This document shows positions 1 through 7,433 of a stretch of 64,000 nt of DNA, piece by piece. The position numbers and the translations under genes were made by a program. How positions within the stretch are numbered: position 1 is the stretch's first letter; each line of letters opens with the position of its first letter. The notes beneath the pieces are model-generated. The model was not told the origin of the DNA. It did not search any database and worked only from the letters and a program-made list of their open reading frames with translations. This DNA comes from Streptomyces sp. Act143 (GTDB taxonomy: Bacteria > Actinomycetota > Actinomycetes > Streptomycetales > Streptomycetaceae), in assembly GCF_003143935.1 (NCBI RefSeq), contig NZ_QFRX01000001.1, positions 2,329,587 to 2,393,586 on the forward strand, written 5' to 3'.

Positions 1-1730
1 TCGAACTCGGTGACGTCGCTGATGTCGGCGGTCTTGCTCATCGCGATGTTGGTGACCCGCTCCAGGATCGCCTCGACCACGACCGGCACCCGGTACTCGG
101 CGGCCAGCTTCTTGGCCTCCTCGAAGGCGGGCAGCAGCTGGTCGGGCTCGGTGACCCGGATGGCCTTGCAGCCGAGGCCCTCGACGACCTTGACGTGGTC
201 GACGCCGTAGACACCCAGCTCCGGCGAGTTGATGTTCTCGAACTCCAGGTTGACCTGGAAGTTGATGTCGAGACCGATCTGCGCCTGCCGGATCAGGCCC
301 AGGTAGGCGTTGTTGACGAGGACATGGACGTACGGGATCTTGTGCTGCGCGCCGACGGCCAGCTCCTCCAGCATGAACTGGAAGTCGTAGTCGCCGGAGA
401 GCGCGACGACCTGGGCCTCCGGGTCGGCCTTGGAGACGCCGAGCGCGGCCGGGATGGTCCAGCCGAGGGGGCCGGCCTGACCGCAGTTGATCCAGTGCCG
501 CGGCTTGTAGACGTGCAGCATCTGGGCGCCCGCGATCTGCGAGAGGCCGATCGTGGTGACGTACCGGGTCTCGGGGCCGAAGGCCTTGTTCATCTCCTCG
601 TAGACGCGCTGCGGTTTCATGGGCACGTTGTCGAAGTGCGTACGGCGCAGCAGTGTGGACTTGCGCTCCAGGTGGGAGGCGATCCACGCGGAGCGGTCGG
701 GCAGCCGGCCCGCGGCCTTCAGCTCCTTCGCCACCTCGACGAACAGCTCCAGGGCGGCCTTGGCGTCGGAGGTGATGCCGTAGTCCGGCGGGAAGATCTT
801 GCCGATCTGGGTGGGCTCGATGTCGACGTGGACGAACGTGCGGCCCCGGCGGTAGACGTCGAGCTTGTAGCCGGTGTGCCGGTTGGCCCAGCGGTTGCCG
901 ATACCGAGGACGAAGTCGGACTCCAGGAAGGTCGCGTTGCCGTAGCGGTGCGAGGTCTGGAGGCCGACCATGCCGGCGTTCAGCTCGTGGTCGTCGGGGA
1001 TGGCGCCCCAGCCCATCAGGGTCGGGACGACCGGGGTGCCGGTCAGCTCGGCGAACTCCACGAGGAGGTCGGAGGCGTCGGCGTTGATGATGCCGCCGCC
1101 CGCGACGATCAGCGGACGCTCGGAGGCGAGCAGGAACTCGATCGCCTTCTCGATCTGGGCGCGGGTCGCGGCCGGCTTGTAGACCGGGAGCGGCTCGTAG
1201 GTCTCCGGGTCGAACTCGATCTCGGTGAGCTGGACGTCGATGGGCAGGTCGATGAGGACCGGGCCGGGACGGCCGGAGCGCATCAGGTGGAACGCCTGCT
1301 GGAAGACGCCGGGGACCTGGGCCGCCTCCAGGACGGTGGTCGCCGCCTTGGTGACGGGTTTGGCGATGGACGCGATGTCGACCGCCTGGAAGTCCTCCTT
1401 GTGGATCACGCTGACCGGCGCCTGGCCGGTGATGCACAGGATCGGGATCGAGTCGCCGATCGCCGAGTACAGGCCGGTGATCATGTCGGTGCCGGCCGGG
1501 CCCGAGGTGCCGATGCAGACGCCGATGTTGCCCGGGTGGGCGCGGGTGTAGCCCTCGGCCATGTGGGAGGCGCCCTCGACGTGCCGGGCGAGCGTGTGGT
1601 CGATGCCGCCGCCCTCCTTGAGGGCGCGGTAGAAGGGGTTGATCGCCGCGCCGGGCACCCCGAACGCGTTGGTGACGCCCTCGCGCTTGAGGATCTCAAC
1701 TGCCGCGCGGGCAGCGGTCATACGTGCCAT
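1..1730 (-). CDS. gcl: Glyoxylate carboligase (tartronate-semialdehyde synthase), 3' end cut by window
   Basis: This ThDP/FAD-dependent cytosolic enzyme condenses two glyoxylates to tartronate semialdehyde and CO2, the entry to the glycerate pathway from allantoin or glycolate. From the ATG at 1730 the protein starts [14 protein letters not shown]. It shows the ThDP pyrimidine-domain segment [14 protein letters not shown] (about residues 24-37), then [16 protein letters not shown]. Here V51 replaces the catalytic Glu of related enzymes, a hallmark of Gcl as opposed to acetolactate synthase. The pyrophosphate-binding stretch SGDYDFQFM followed by LVNN lies near residue 450. About 576 residues are present. 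The frame leaves the window at ISDVTEFE, so roughly 18 residues of the usual ~594 are missing. A palindrome 100 bp upstream (1832-1846) is a probable operator. Functionally it belongs with the purine genes at 44-52 kb. Confidence 0.95.
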   Translation of the reverse strand, partial: MARMTAARAAVEILKREGVTNAFGVPGAAINPFYRALKEGGGIDHTLARHVEGASHMAEGYTRAHPGNIGVCIGTSGPAGTDMITGLYSAIGDSIPILCITGQAPVSVIHKEDFQAVDIASIAKPVTKAATTVLEAAQVPGVFQQAFHLMRSGRPGPVLIDLPIDVQLTEIEFDPETYEPLPVYKPAATRAQIEKAIEFLLASERPLIVAGGGIINADASDLLVEFAELTGTPVVPTLMGWGAIPDDHELNAGMVGLQTSHRYGNATFLESDFVLGIGNRWANRHTGYKLDVYRRGRTFVHVDIEPTQIGKIFPPDYGITSDAKAALELFVEVAKELKAAGRLPDRSAWIASHLERKSTLLRRTHFDNVPMKPQRVYEEMNKAFGPETRYVTTIGLSQIAGAQMLHVYKPRHWINCGQAGPLGWTIPAALGVSKADPEAQVVALSGDYDFQFMLEELAVGAQHKIPYVHVLVNNAYLGLIRQAQIGLDINFQVNLEFENINSPELGVYGVDHVKVVEGLGCKAIRVTEPDQLLPAFEEAKKLAAEYRVPVVVEAILERVTNIAMSKTADISDVTEF

Positions 1731-1831
1731 CGAGTACTCCCTGCTTCGGCTGCCGGATTCGCACTCCCGTCGCGCCCCGCGGTGAGCACTTCCGTACTGG
1801 CTTCCGTCTGATGTGTTCCGAGCCTGCAATA

Positions 1832-1846
1832 TTCCGCATTACGGAA
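1832..1846. promoter_or_regulatory. Inverted repeat TTCCG-N5-CGGAA, candidate IclR/AllR-type operator for gcl
   Basis: The sequence TTCCGCATTACGGAA consists of perfect 5-bp arms around a 5-bp centre in an AT-rich stretch (about 1826-1875) about 100 bp before gcl. The 15-bp geometry suits IclR-family dimers, and AllR of that family governs allantoin/glyoxylate genes in streptomycetes. The assignment to AllR is inference. On the minus strand a TTGATT at about 1866-1871 could be a -35 element, but I see no well-spaced -10. Confidence 0.45.
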
Positions 1847-1969
1847 ACTAACTTCTACTATCTGGAATCAATGTAAGTGGAGGGGTGAAGGCCGTCAAGA
1901 GACGGACAAGTGGGGGTCGGCTGGAGGACGATGGGAGCGCTGTCCCGACGTGACGTCCTGGGGTGGGCC

Positions 1970-2668
1970 ATGTCCGAGAACGTGTCGGTGCGCTGCCCGG
2001 TCTGCCGGCGTGAGCACTTCTATGCGGCACCGTCCTATCCGTGCGCCTGCGGAGCGCCCGTCGCCCCGCGGCTGGACCGGCGCGCGCGGGCGACGGCGGT
2101 CACCCACCGCTCCTGGGAGGACGACTGGGTGACGGTCCCGTGCGCCCGCTGCGGTCGCACCGGCGAGTGGCCGCACCCCGAGGTGGGCTGCCCGTGCGGG
2201 ACGGTGCTGCGGGTGCCGGTCGCCCCGGAAGGGGTCGGCGTCGCCTCCGCGCAGTGCGCCGAGCCGTCCCGGCGGCGCGTCTTCCAGCCGGTGACGATCC
2301 GCACCGCGCGCGACGCGGTCACGGCCGCGGCCCTGTATCTGCGCTGGCTCGGCTACCAGGACATCCGCCGCGCCGACCAACGCCCCCCGAACGGCATCGG
2401 CCTCGCCGCCCGTGGCCTGCTGGCCCAGGTCGACCCGACGGTCCGCCCCGCGTCGCTGCGGGACGTCGAATGCCTGTGGCTGACGGCGATGACGGAGTCG
2501 GCGGACTGCGTCTACTTCTCCCTGGCCGGCTACGCCACGGAGGCCCGCACGGTCGCCGACTCACTGGCGGTCCCCTTGTTCGTCCTCGACCTGACGGGCA
2601 CCCCGCAACCGGTCAACAGCAGAGCAGACAAACTGAACACGACCGGCGCGCAGGCCTCCGGCGGTTGA
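1970..2668 (+). CDS. Conserved streptomycete protein with two zinc ribbons and a degenerate Mrr-like domain
   Basis: The function is unknown. The 232-residue product (start MSENVSVRCPVC) has two Cys4 zinc ribbons in its first ~85 residues: CPVC with CACG, then CARC with CPCG. The C-terminal half (about residues 105-225) runs LRWLGYQDIRR, then GIGLAARGLLAQVDP, then FSLAGYATEARTVADSL, then LFVLDLTG. This order matches the Mrr_cat restriction-endonuclease-like fold (G-x-D-L, Q-x-K, T-x-x-A, final hydrophobic strand). The catalytic Asp and Lys positions appear to be G/L and D, so the domain is probably non-catalytic. That reading is inference. The start is uncertain: an ATG at 1931 has GGAGG only 3 nt upstream, whereas 1970 begins right at the first ribbon. 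It is transcribed divergently from gcl and stands alone. Confidence 0.7.
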   Translation: MSENVSVRCPVCRREHFYAAPSYPCACGAPVAPRLDRRARATAVTHRSWEDDWVTVPCARCGRTGEWPHPEVGCPCGTVLRVPVAPEGVGVASAQCAEPSRRRVFQPVTIRTARDAVTAAALYLRWLGYQDIRRADQRPPNGIGLAARGLLAQVDPTVRPASLRDVECLWLTAMTESADCVYFSLAGYATEARTVADSLAVPLFVLDLTGTPQPVNSRADKLNTTGAQASGG

Positions 2669-3109
2669 GCGGGGCGGGGCTCTGCGGGTGGAGGCCTCCG
2701 AGCGGGTCTCCCTGGGGGGATTCAGGGTGGGGCTCTCCGGGTGGGCCTTCCCCAGGTGGGGGGCGCAGGGTGGAGGCGGGTGGGTCGGCTCGGGACGGGC
2801 CCGGCGGGTTGTCGGGACGGGGGGCAGGGCAGAGCCGCTCAAGGCGAGGGCCACCTCGACCCGTGGTCGGGCGGGTGCATGCGCCGCGGCTGGGCGGCTC
2901 GCCCTGGGGGGCTGTCCGGCGGATCATGCCGCGGACGTGGGGTCCGGCGTGCCGGTCTGCGGCGTTGTCGTCGTATCCGATGCTCCGCGTCGCCGCGCTC
3001 GTCCGCCTCGCAGCCCGGCGCCCCGGGCCCCGCCCCCGGCACCGCATCAGAGCCGCGGTCTTCCGCGACCCGATGCGCCGGACTCCGGGCGCCGGACGCC
3101 GGACGTGTG
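2669..3109. other. Non-coding gap with G-rich imperfect direct repeats
   Basis: No credible gene is visible in these 441 bases: all open frames translate to Arg/Pro/Gly-rich noise. The first 130 bases are strongly G-rich on the + strand. They hold an imperfect ~24-bp direct repeat (GGGGCTCTGCGGGTGGAGGC at 2676, and GGGGCTCTCCGGGTGGGCCT at 2729). The runs of four or more G could form G-quadruplexes. The stretch separates two gene ends, since the gene on the left ends at 2668 and the leftward gene on the right ends at 3110. Confidence 0.5.
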
Positions 3110-4693
3110 CTAATCCGCCGCGTACGTCTCCCTCAGCTCCACCTTCCGCACCTTTCCCGACACCGTCATCGGGAACGACTCCAGCACCTGGAGCCTGCTC
3201 GGCACCTTGTAGTGGGCCAGCCTCCCCTCGCAGAAGGCGCGCACCTCCTCCAGGGTCGGCGGGTCGGCCGGGTCGCGGGCGATGACGCAGGCGAGGACCT
3301 CCTCGCCGTACCGCTCGTGGGGGACACCGACGACCTGGACGTCCGCGATCTTCGGATGGGCGTAGAGGAACTCCTCGATCTCGCGCGGGTAGATGTTCTC
3401 GCCACCCCGGATGATCATGTCCTTGATGCGGCCGACGATCTCGACGTAACCGTCCTCGCGCATCACGGCCAGGTCACCGGTGTGCATCCAGCGGCCGGCG
3501 TCGATGGCCTCGGCGGTCTTCTCCGGCTCGTTCCAGTAGCCGAGCATCACGCTGTAGCCGCGGGTGCACAACTCCCCCGCCGTTCCCCGGGGTTGCGTCA
3601 CCCCGGTGGCCGGGTCGACGACCTTGACCTCGATGTGCGGCAGGACCCGGCCGACCGTGCCGGTGCGGTGTTCCAGGTCGTCGTCGCGCCGCGTCTGCAA
3701 GGACACCGGGGACGTCTCCGTCATGCCGTAGCAGATGGAGACCTCCGCCATGTGCATCTCGGCGACCACCCGCTTCATGACCTCCACCGGACAGGGCGAG
3801 CCCGCCATGATGCCGGTGCGGAGGGAGGACAGGTCGAACGTCGCGAAGTCCGGGAGGTTCAACTCCGCGATGAACATGGTCGGTACGCCGTACAGCGAGG
3901 TGCAGTGCTCCTGCTGCACCGCCTCCAGGGTGGCCCTCGGGTCGAAGGACGGGGCCGGGATCACCATGCAGGCACCGTGCGAGGTGGCTGCCAGGTTCCC
4001 CATCACCATGCCGAAGCAGTGGTAGAAGGGCACCGGGATGCAGATCCGGTCCTGTTCGGTGTAGGCGATCATCTCCCCGACGAAATAACCGTTGTTGAGG
4101 ATGTTGTGGTGGGAGAGGGTCGCCCCCTTGGGGAAGCCCGTGGTGCCCGACGTGTACTGGATGTTGATCGGGTCGTCGCAGGACAGCTCCGGGTACGGCG
4201 CCGGGGTCGCGCGGTCGAGCAGCGCGTCCCAGCTCGGGTCGCCGATGTAGACCGTCTGCCGCAACTGCGGGCATTTCCCCCGCACTTCGTCGACCATCGC
4301 CCGGTAGTCGCTCGTCTTGTGGCTGAGGGAGGCGAACAACAGCGAGATCCCGGCCTGCTTGAGGACGTACTCGACCTCGTGGGTGCGGTAGGCGGGGTTG
4401 ATGTTCACCATGATCGCGCCGATGCGGGCGGTGGCGTACTGGACCAGCACCCACTCGGGGCAGTTGACCGCCCAGATGCCCACCCGGTCGCCCTTGGCGA
4501 CCCCGCTCGCGAGCAGCGCGTACGCCAACTCGTCGACGTCCGCGGCGAACTGCGCGTACGTCCAGCGCCGCCCCGAGGGCACGTCGACCAGTGCCTCACG
4601 GTCCGGCCAGTTCGCCACCGCCCGGTCCAGGTCGGCGCCGATCGTGTCGCCGAGCAGCGGGGTGTCGCTCACCCCGTGGCTGTAGGAGCTCAT
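3110..4693 (-). CDS. AMP-dependent fatty acyl-CoA synthetase
   Basis: This is an ANL-superfamily ligase that activates a carboxylic acid as acyl-AMP and then makes the CoA thioester. The 527-residue product carries the adenylation loop [10 protein letters not shown] (residues 181-190), a motif CYGMTETSP, the hinge region [16 protein letters not shown], and the C-terminal catalytic Lys in [11 protein letters not shown] (K514). All catalytic elements are intact, and the length is normal for medium/long-chain acyl-CoA synthetases (FadD-like or acetoacetyl-like). The substrate cannot be read from sequence. The start ATG at 4693 overlaps the stop of the preceding ligase gene (ATGA), with GAGGAGG 7-8 nt upstream inside that gene, so the two are translationally coupled. 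Transcription probably starts in the divergent region at 6355-6472. Confidence 0.9.
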   Translation of the reverse strand: MSSYSHGVSDTPLLGDTIGADLDRAVANWPDREALVDVPSGRRWTYAQFAADVDELAYALLASGVAKGDRVGIWAVNCPEWVLVQYATARIGAIMVNINPAYRTHEVEYVLKQAGISLLFASLSHKTSDYRAMVDEVRGKCPQLRQTVYIGDPSWDALLDRATPAPYPELSCDDPINIQYTSGTTGFPKGATLSHHNILNNGYFVGEMIAYTEQDRICIPVPFYHCFGMVMGNLAATSHGACMVIPAPSFDPRATLEAVQQEHCTSLYGVPTMFIAELNLPDFATFDLSSLRTGIMAGSPCPVEVMKRVVAEMHMAEVSICYGMTETSPVSLQTRRDDDLEHRTGTVGRVLPHIEVKVVDPATGVTQPRGTAGELCTRGYSVMLGYWNEPEKTAEAIDAGRWMHTGDLAVMREDGYVEIVGRIKDMIIRGGENIYPREIEEFLYAHPKIADVQVVGVPHERYGEEVLACVIARDPADPPTLEEVRAFCEGRLAHYKVPSRLQVLESFPMTVSGKVRKVELRETYAAD

Positions 4694-6354
4694 CGGAAGT
4701 CCTCCTCGCGGTACTCGGCGTCCGAGCCCTGGGCCGTGGCCTCGCGCAGCTCGATCCGGCGGATCTTGCCGGAGACGGTCTTGGGCAGCGGCGCGAACTC
4801 CAGGCGGCGGATGCGCTTGTAGGGCGCCAGCACGTCCCGCGAGTGCTCGAAGAGGACCTTCGCGGTGTCGGGTCCCGGCTCCCAGCCCTCCGCGAGCACC
4901 ACGTACGCCTTCGGCACCGCGAGCCGCAGCTCGTCCGGCGCGGGCACGACGGCCGCCTCGGCCACCGCCTCGTGCTCCAGCAGGGCGCTCTCCAGCTCGA
5001 AGGGGCTGATCTTGTAGTCGCTGGCCTTGAAGACGTCGTCGGCCCGGCCGACGTACGTGATGTACCCGTCCGCGTCCCGCGATCCGATGTCGCCCGTGCG
5101 GTAGTAGCCGCCGGCCATCGCCTCCGCCGTGCGGTCCGCGTCGCCGTGGTAGCCGGTCATCAGGCCGGCCGGCCGGGCGGACAGGTCGAGCGCGATCTCG
5201 CCCTCCGCCGCGCCCGGCGCTCCCGTCACCGGATCGAGCAGCTCCACCCGGTAGCCGGGGCTCGGCCGTCCCATGGAGCCGGTCTTCAGGGGCTGGCCGG
5301 GGCTGTTGGAGACCTGCACGGCGGTCTCCGTCTGCCCGAAGCCGTCCCGGATGGTGACGCCCCAGGCCCGCCGCACCTGCTCGATGACCTCGGGGTTCAG
5401 CGGCTCGCCGGCCGCCACCACCTCCCTGGGCGGGGTCCGCAGCTGGGTCAGGTCGGCCTGGATGAGCATCCGCCACACGGTCGGCGGGGCGCAGAAGGTC
5501 GTCACCCGCGCACGGTCCATCTCGGCCATCAGACGGGCCGGGTCGAAGCGCGTGTAGTTGTGGATGAAGACGGTGGCTTCCGCGTTCCAGGGCGCGAACA
5601 GGTTCGACCAGGCGTGCTTGGCCCAGCCGGGCGAGGAGATGTTGAGGTGCACGTCACCGGGTTTGAGGCCGATCCAGTACATGGTCGCCAGGTGCCCGAT
5701 CGGGTACGACGTGTGGGTGTGCTCGACCAGCTTGGGGCGGGCGGTGGTGCCGGAGGTGAAGTAGAGCATCAGCGGGTCGTCGGCGCGGGTGGGGCCGTCG
5801 GGTGTGAACGTGGCGTCGGCCTCGTACAGGTCGTCCAGCGCCAGCCAGCCCTCGACCGGGTCGCCCGCCGCGATCCGCGTGTACCGGCCGGGCACCTCCG
5901 CGAACTTGCCGGTGTCCTCGGAGCGCGTGATGACATGCCGTACGCGTCCGCGGTCGACGCGGTCCCGCAGGTCCGCCGGGCCGAGCAGCGGGGTGGCCGG
6001 GATGACGACGGCACGCAGCTTCATCGCGGCCAGCGCCGTGATCCACAGTTCGGCCTGGTTGCCCAGCATCACCAGGATGCGGTCCTCGGCGGTCACCCCC
6101 TGGGCCCGCAGCCAGTTGGCGGCCTGGCCGGAACGGACCGAGAGCTCCGCGAAGGACAGCCTGGTCTCCCGGCCGTCCTCCTCGACGATGTGCAGCGCGG
6201 TCGCCGCGTTGCCGTGGGCGATGACGTCGAACCAGTCGAGCGCCCAGTTGAAGCGCTCCGGACGGGGCCAGGCGAATCCCTCGTAGGCCGTCGCGTAGTC
6301 CTCGCGGTGGGCGAGCAGGAAGTCCCGCGCTCCGCGGAACAGCTCCGTCGTCAT
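4690..6354 (-). CDS. AMP-dependent acyl-CoA ligase (acetyl/medium-chain ACS-like)
   Basis: This second ANL ligase, 554 residues from ATG 6354 ([14 protein letters not shown]), resembles the acetyl-CoA/medium-chain acyl-CoA synthetase branch. It has WP-x(n)-FNWALDWFD near the N terminus, the P-loop-like [37 protein letters not shown] at the hinge, and K in [13 protein letters not shown] at the C terminus. An alternative ATG at 6405, with GGAG 6 nt upstream, would add 17 residues and place the start close to the palindrome at 6433. I prefer 6354, which has GAGGAGG about 10 nt upstream and begins at the usual conserved N terminus. It is the first gene of a two-gene operon facing a LuxR-type regulator, which is likely its activator or repressor. 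Confidence 0.88.
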   Translation of the reverse strand: MTTELFRGARDFLLAHREDYATAYEGFAWPRPERFNWALDWFDVIAHGNAATALHIVEEDGRETRLSFAELSVRSGQAANWLRAQGVTAEDRILVMLGNQAELWITALAAMKLRAVVIPATPLLGPADLRDRVDRGRVRHVITRSEDTGKFAEVPGRYTRIAAGDPVEGWLALDDLYEADATFTPDGPTRADDPLMLYFTSGTTARPKLVEHTHTSYPIGHLATMYWIGLKPGDVHLNISSPGWAKHAWSNLFAPWNAEATVFIHNYTRFDPARLMAEMDRARVTTFCAPPTVWRMLIQADLTQLRTPPREVVAAGEPLNPEVIEQVRRAWGVTIRDGFGQTETAVQVSNSPGQPLKTGSMGRPSPGYRVELLDPVTGAPGAAEGEIALDLSARPAGLMTGYHGDADRTAEAMAGGYYRTGDIGSRDADGYITYVGRADDVFKASDYKISPFELESALLEHEAVAEAAVVPAPDELRLAVPKAYVVLAEGWEPGPDTAKVLFEHSRDVLAPYKRIRRLEFAPLPKTVSGKIRRIELREATAQGSDAEYREEDFR

Positions 6355-6432
6355 CTCTATCCGTCCTCCTCGTGACCGGACCATTGCCGGGCGGCTCTCT
6401 GTCATCGTTTACTCCGTGATGCAGGTCTCACT

Positions 6433-6448
6433 ACCCCCGAACGGGGGT
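6433..6448. promoter_or_regulatory. Perfect palindrome ACCCCCG-AA-CGGGGGT between acyl-CoA ligase operon and its regulator
   Basis: Two 7-bp arms flank a 2-bp AA centre, 79 bp before the ligase start and 25 bp before the GTG of the divergent regulator gene. The site is exactly where an operator shared by the two divergent transcripts would sit. In the transcript of the regulator gene it could also fold as a hairpin just ahead of the ribosome site. The binding protein is inferred to be the adjacent GAF-LuxR protein. Confidence 0.55.
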
Positions 6449-6472
6449 GTGCGCCGGCGAAAGGACGAACAG

Positions 6473-7288
6473 GTGGCAGCGGACGCGGCGGAGATCCGGA
6501 ACGCGCTGGTGCGGCTGCGACGCACGACCGGGCTGCCGGTCGCCTTCGGCGGGCTCGTGGAGTCGGGCCGCCCGCAGATGCGCATCAGCGAACTGAGCGG
6601 CACGTCGACCGTCGCGCTGCGCGCGCTCGCGGTGACCTCGGGCAGCGGTCTGGGCGGCAAGGCCGTCGCCCTCGCCCGCCCCTGCGCGGTGGCGGACTAC
6701 TCCTCCTCACGGCAGATCAGCCACGAGTACGACGCCCCGGTCGCCGCCGAGGGCCTGCGCTCGATCGTGGCGGTGCCCGTCGTCGTACGGCGCCGGGTGC
6801 GGGGCGTGCTGTACGGCGCGCTGCGCACCGTGCAGCCGCTCGGGGACCGGGTGCTGAGCGCGGCGGTGGAGGCGGCGCGGGACGTGGAGCAGGCGCTGGT
6901 GGTGCGGGAGGAGGCGCGGGAGCTGGTGGCGGCGGCCGGGCCGGTCGGGGCGGACCCCGACCCCGTCTCCCGGGAACAGGTGCGGGAGGCGCACGCGGCC
7001 CTGCGCGCGCTGGCGCCCCGGATCGCCGACGCGGCACTGCGGGCGGAACTCCTCGACGCGTGCGGTCTGCTCACGCCTCGGCAGCCGGCCCGGGTGACGC
7101 TCGCCCCGCGTGAGCTGGACGTCCTGGCCTGCGTGGCCGCGGGGGCGACGAACGCGGCGACCGCCGATCGGCTCGGGCTGCGGCCGGAGACGGTCAAGGG
7201 TTACCTGCGCTCGGCCATGCGCAGGCTCGGCGCGCACACCCGCGGGGAGGCGGTGGCGGCGGCCCGCCGGGCGGGTCTGCTGCCGTAG
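6473..7288 (+). CDS. GAF-domain LuxR-family transcriptional regulator
   Basis: The 271-residue protein (GTG 6473, AAAGGA 7 nt upstream; product VAADAAEIRNALVRLRR) has an N-terminal GAF-like sensor of about 150 residues. This sensor includes VAFGGLVESG, SGLGGKAVALARP, and SIVAVPVVVRRRVRGVLYGA. A connecting helix region follows, then a C-terminal LuxR/GerE helix-turn-helix: LAPRELDVLACVAAGATNAA, then RLGLRPETVKGYLRSAMRRL. A longer frame from 6416 would swallow the palindrome and is less likely. The gene is divergent from the two acyl-CoA ligase genes and is the obvious regulator of them. A ligand that binds the GAF domain, perhaps the acid or its CoA ester, is inference. Confidence 0.85.
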   Translation: MAADAAEIRNALVRLRRTTGLPVAFGGLVESGRPQMRISELSGTSTVALRALAVTSGSGLGGKAVALARPCAVADYSSSRQISHEYDAPVAAEGLRSIVAVPVVVRRRVRGVLYGALRTVQPLGDRVLSAAVEAARDVEQALVVREEARELVAAAGPVGADPDPVSREQVREAHAALRALAPRIADAALRAELLDACGLLTPRQPARVTLAPRELDVLACVAAGATNAATADRLGLRPETVKGYLRSAMRRLGAHTRGEAVAAARRAGLLP

Positions 7289-7433
7289 CACGTTGTCCAA
7301 TCATTCATTCAGCCGTGCTTTGAATTTCCCTATGCTGTGAGGTTGTTATTTGCCTCACCACGTCCGCCCTCCGGATTTCAAAGAATCGTTGCCTAGAATT
7401 TGGCCCGGACACGACACGAGGGGAGCGGCGACC

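Noticed and set aside
195..1811. Long open frame on the + strand opposite gcl (538 codons)
   Set aside because: The translation is Asp/Val/Gly/Arg-rich without domains, and the minus strand encodes a clear Gcl.
6416..6472. Longer start for the GAF-LuxR regulator
   Set aside because: It would cover the palindrome and leave only 10 bp to the longest ligase start; GTG 6473 has a well-spaced AAAGGA.
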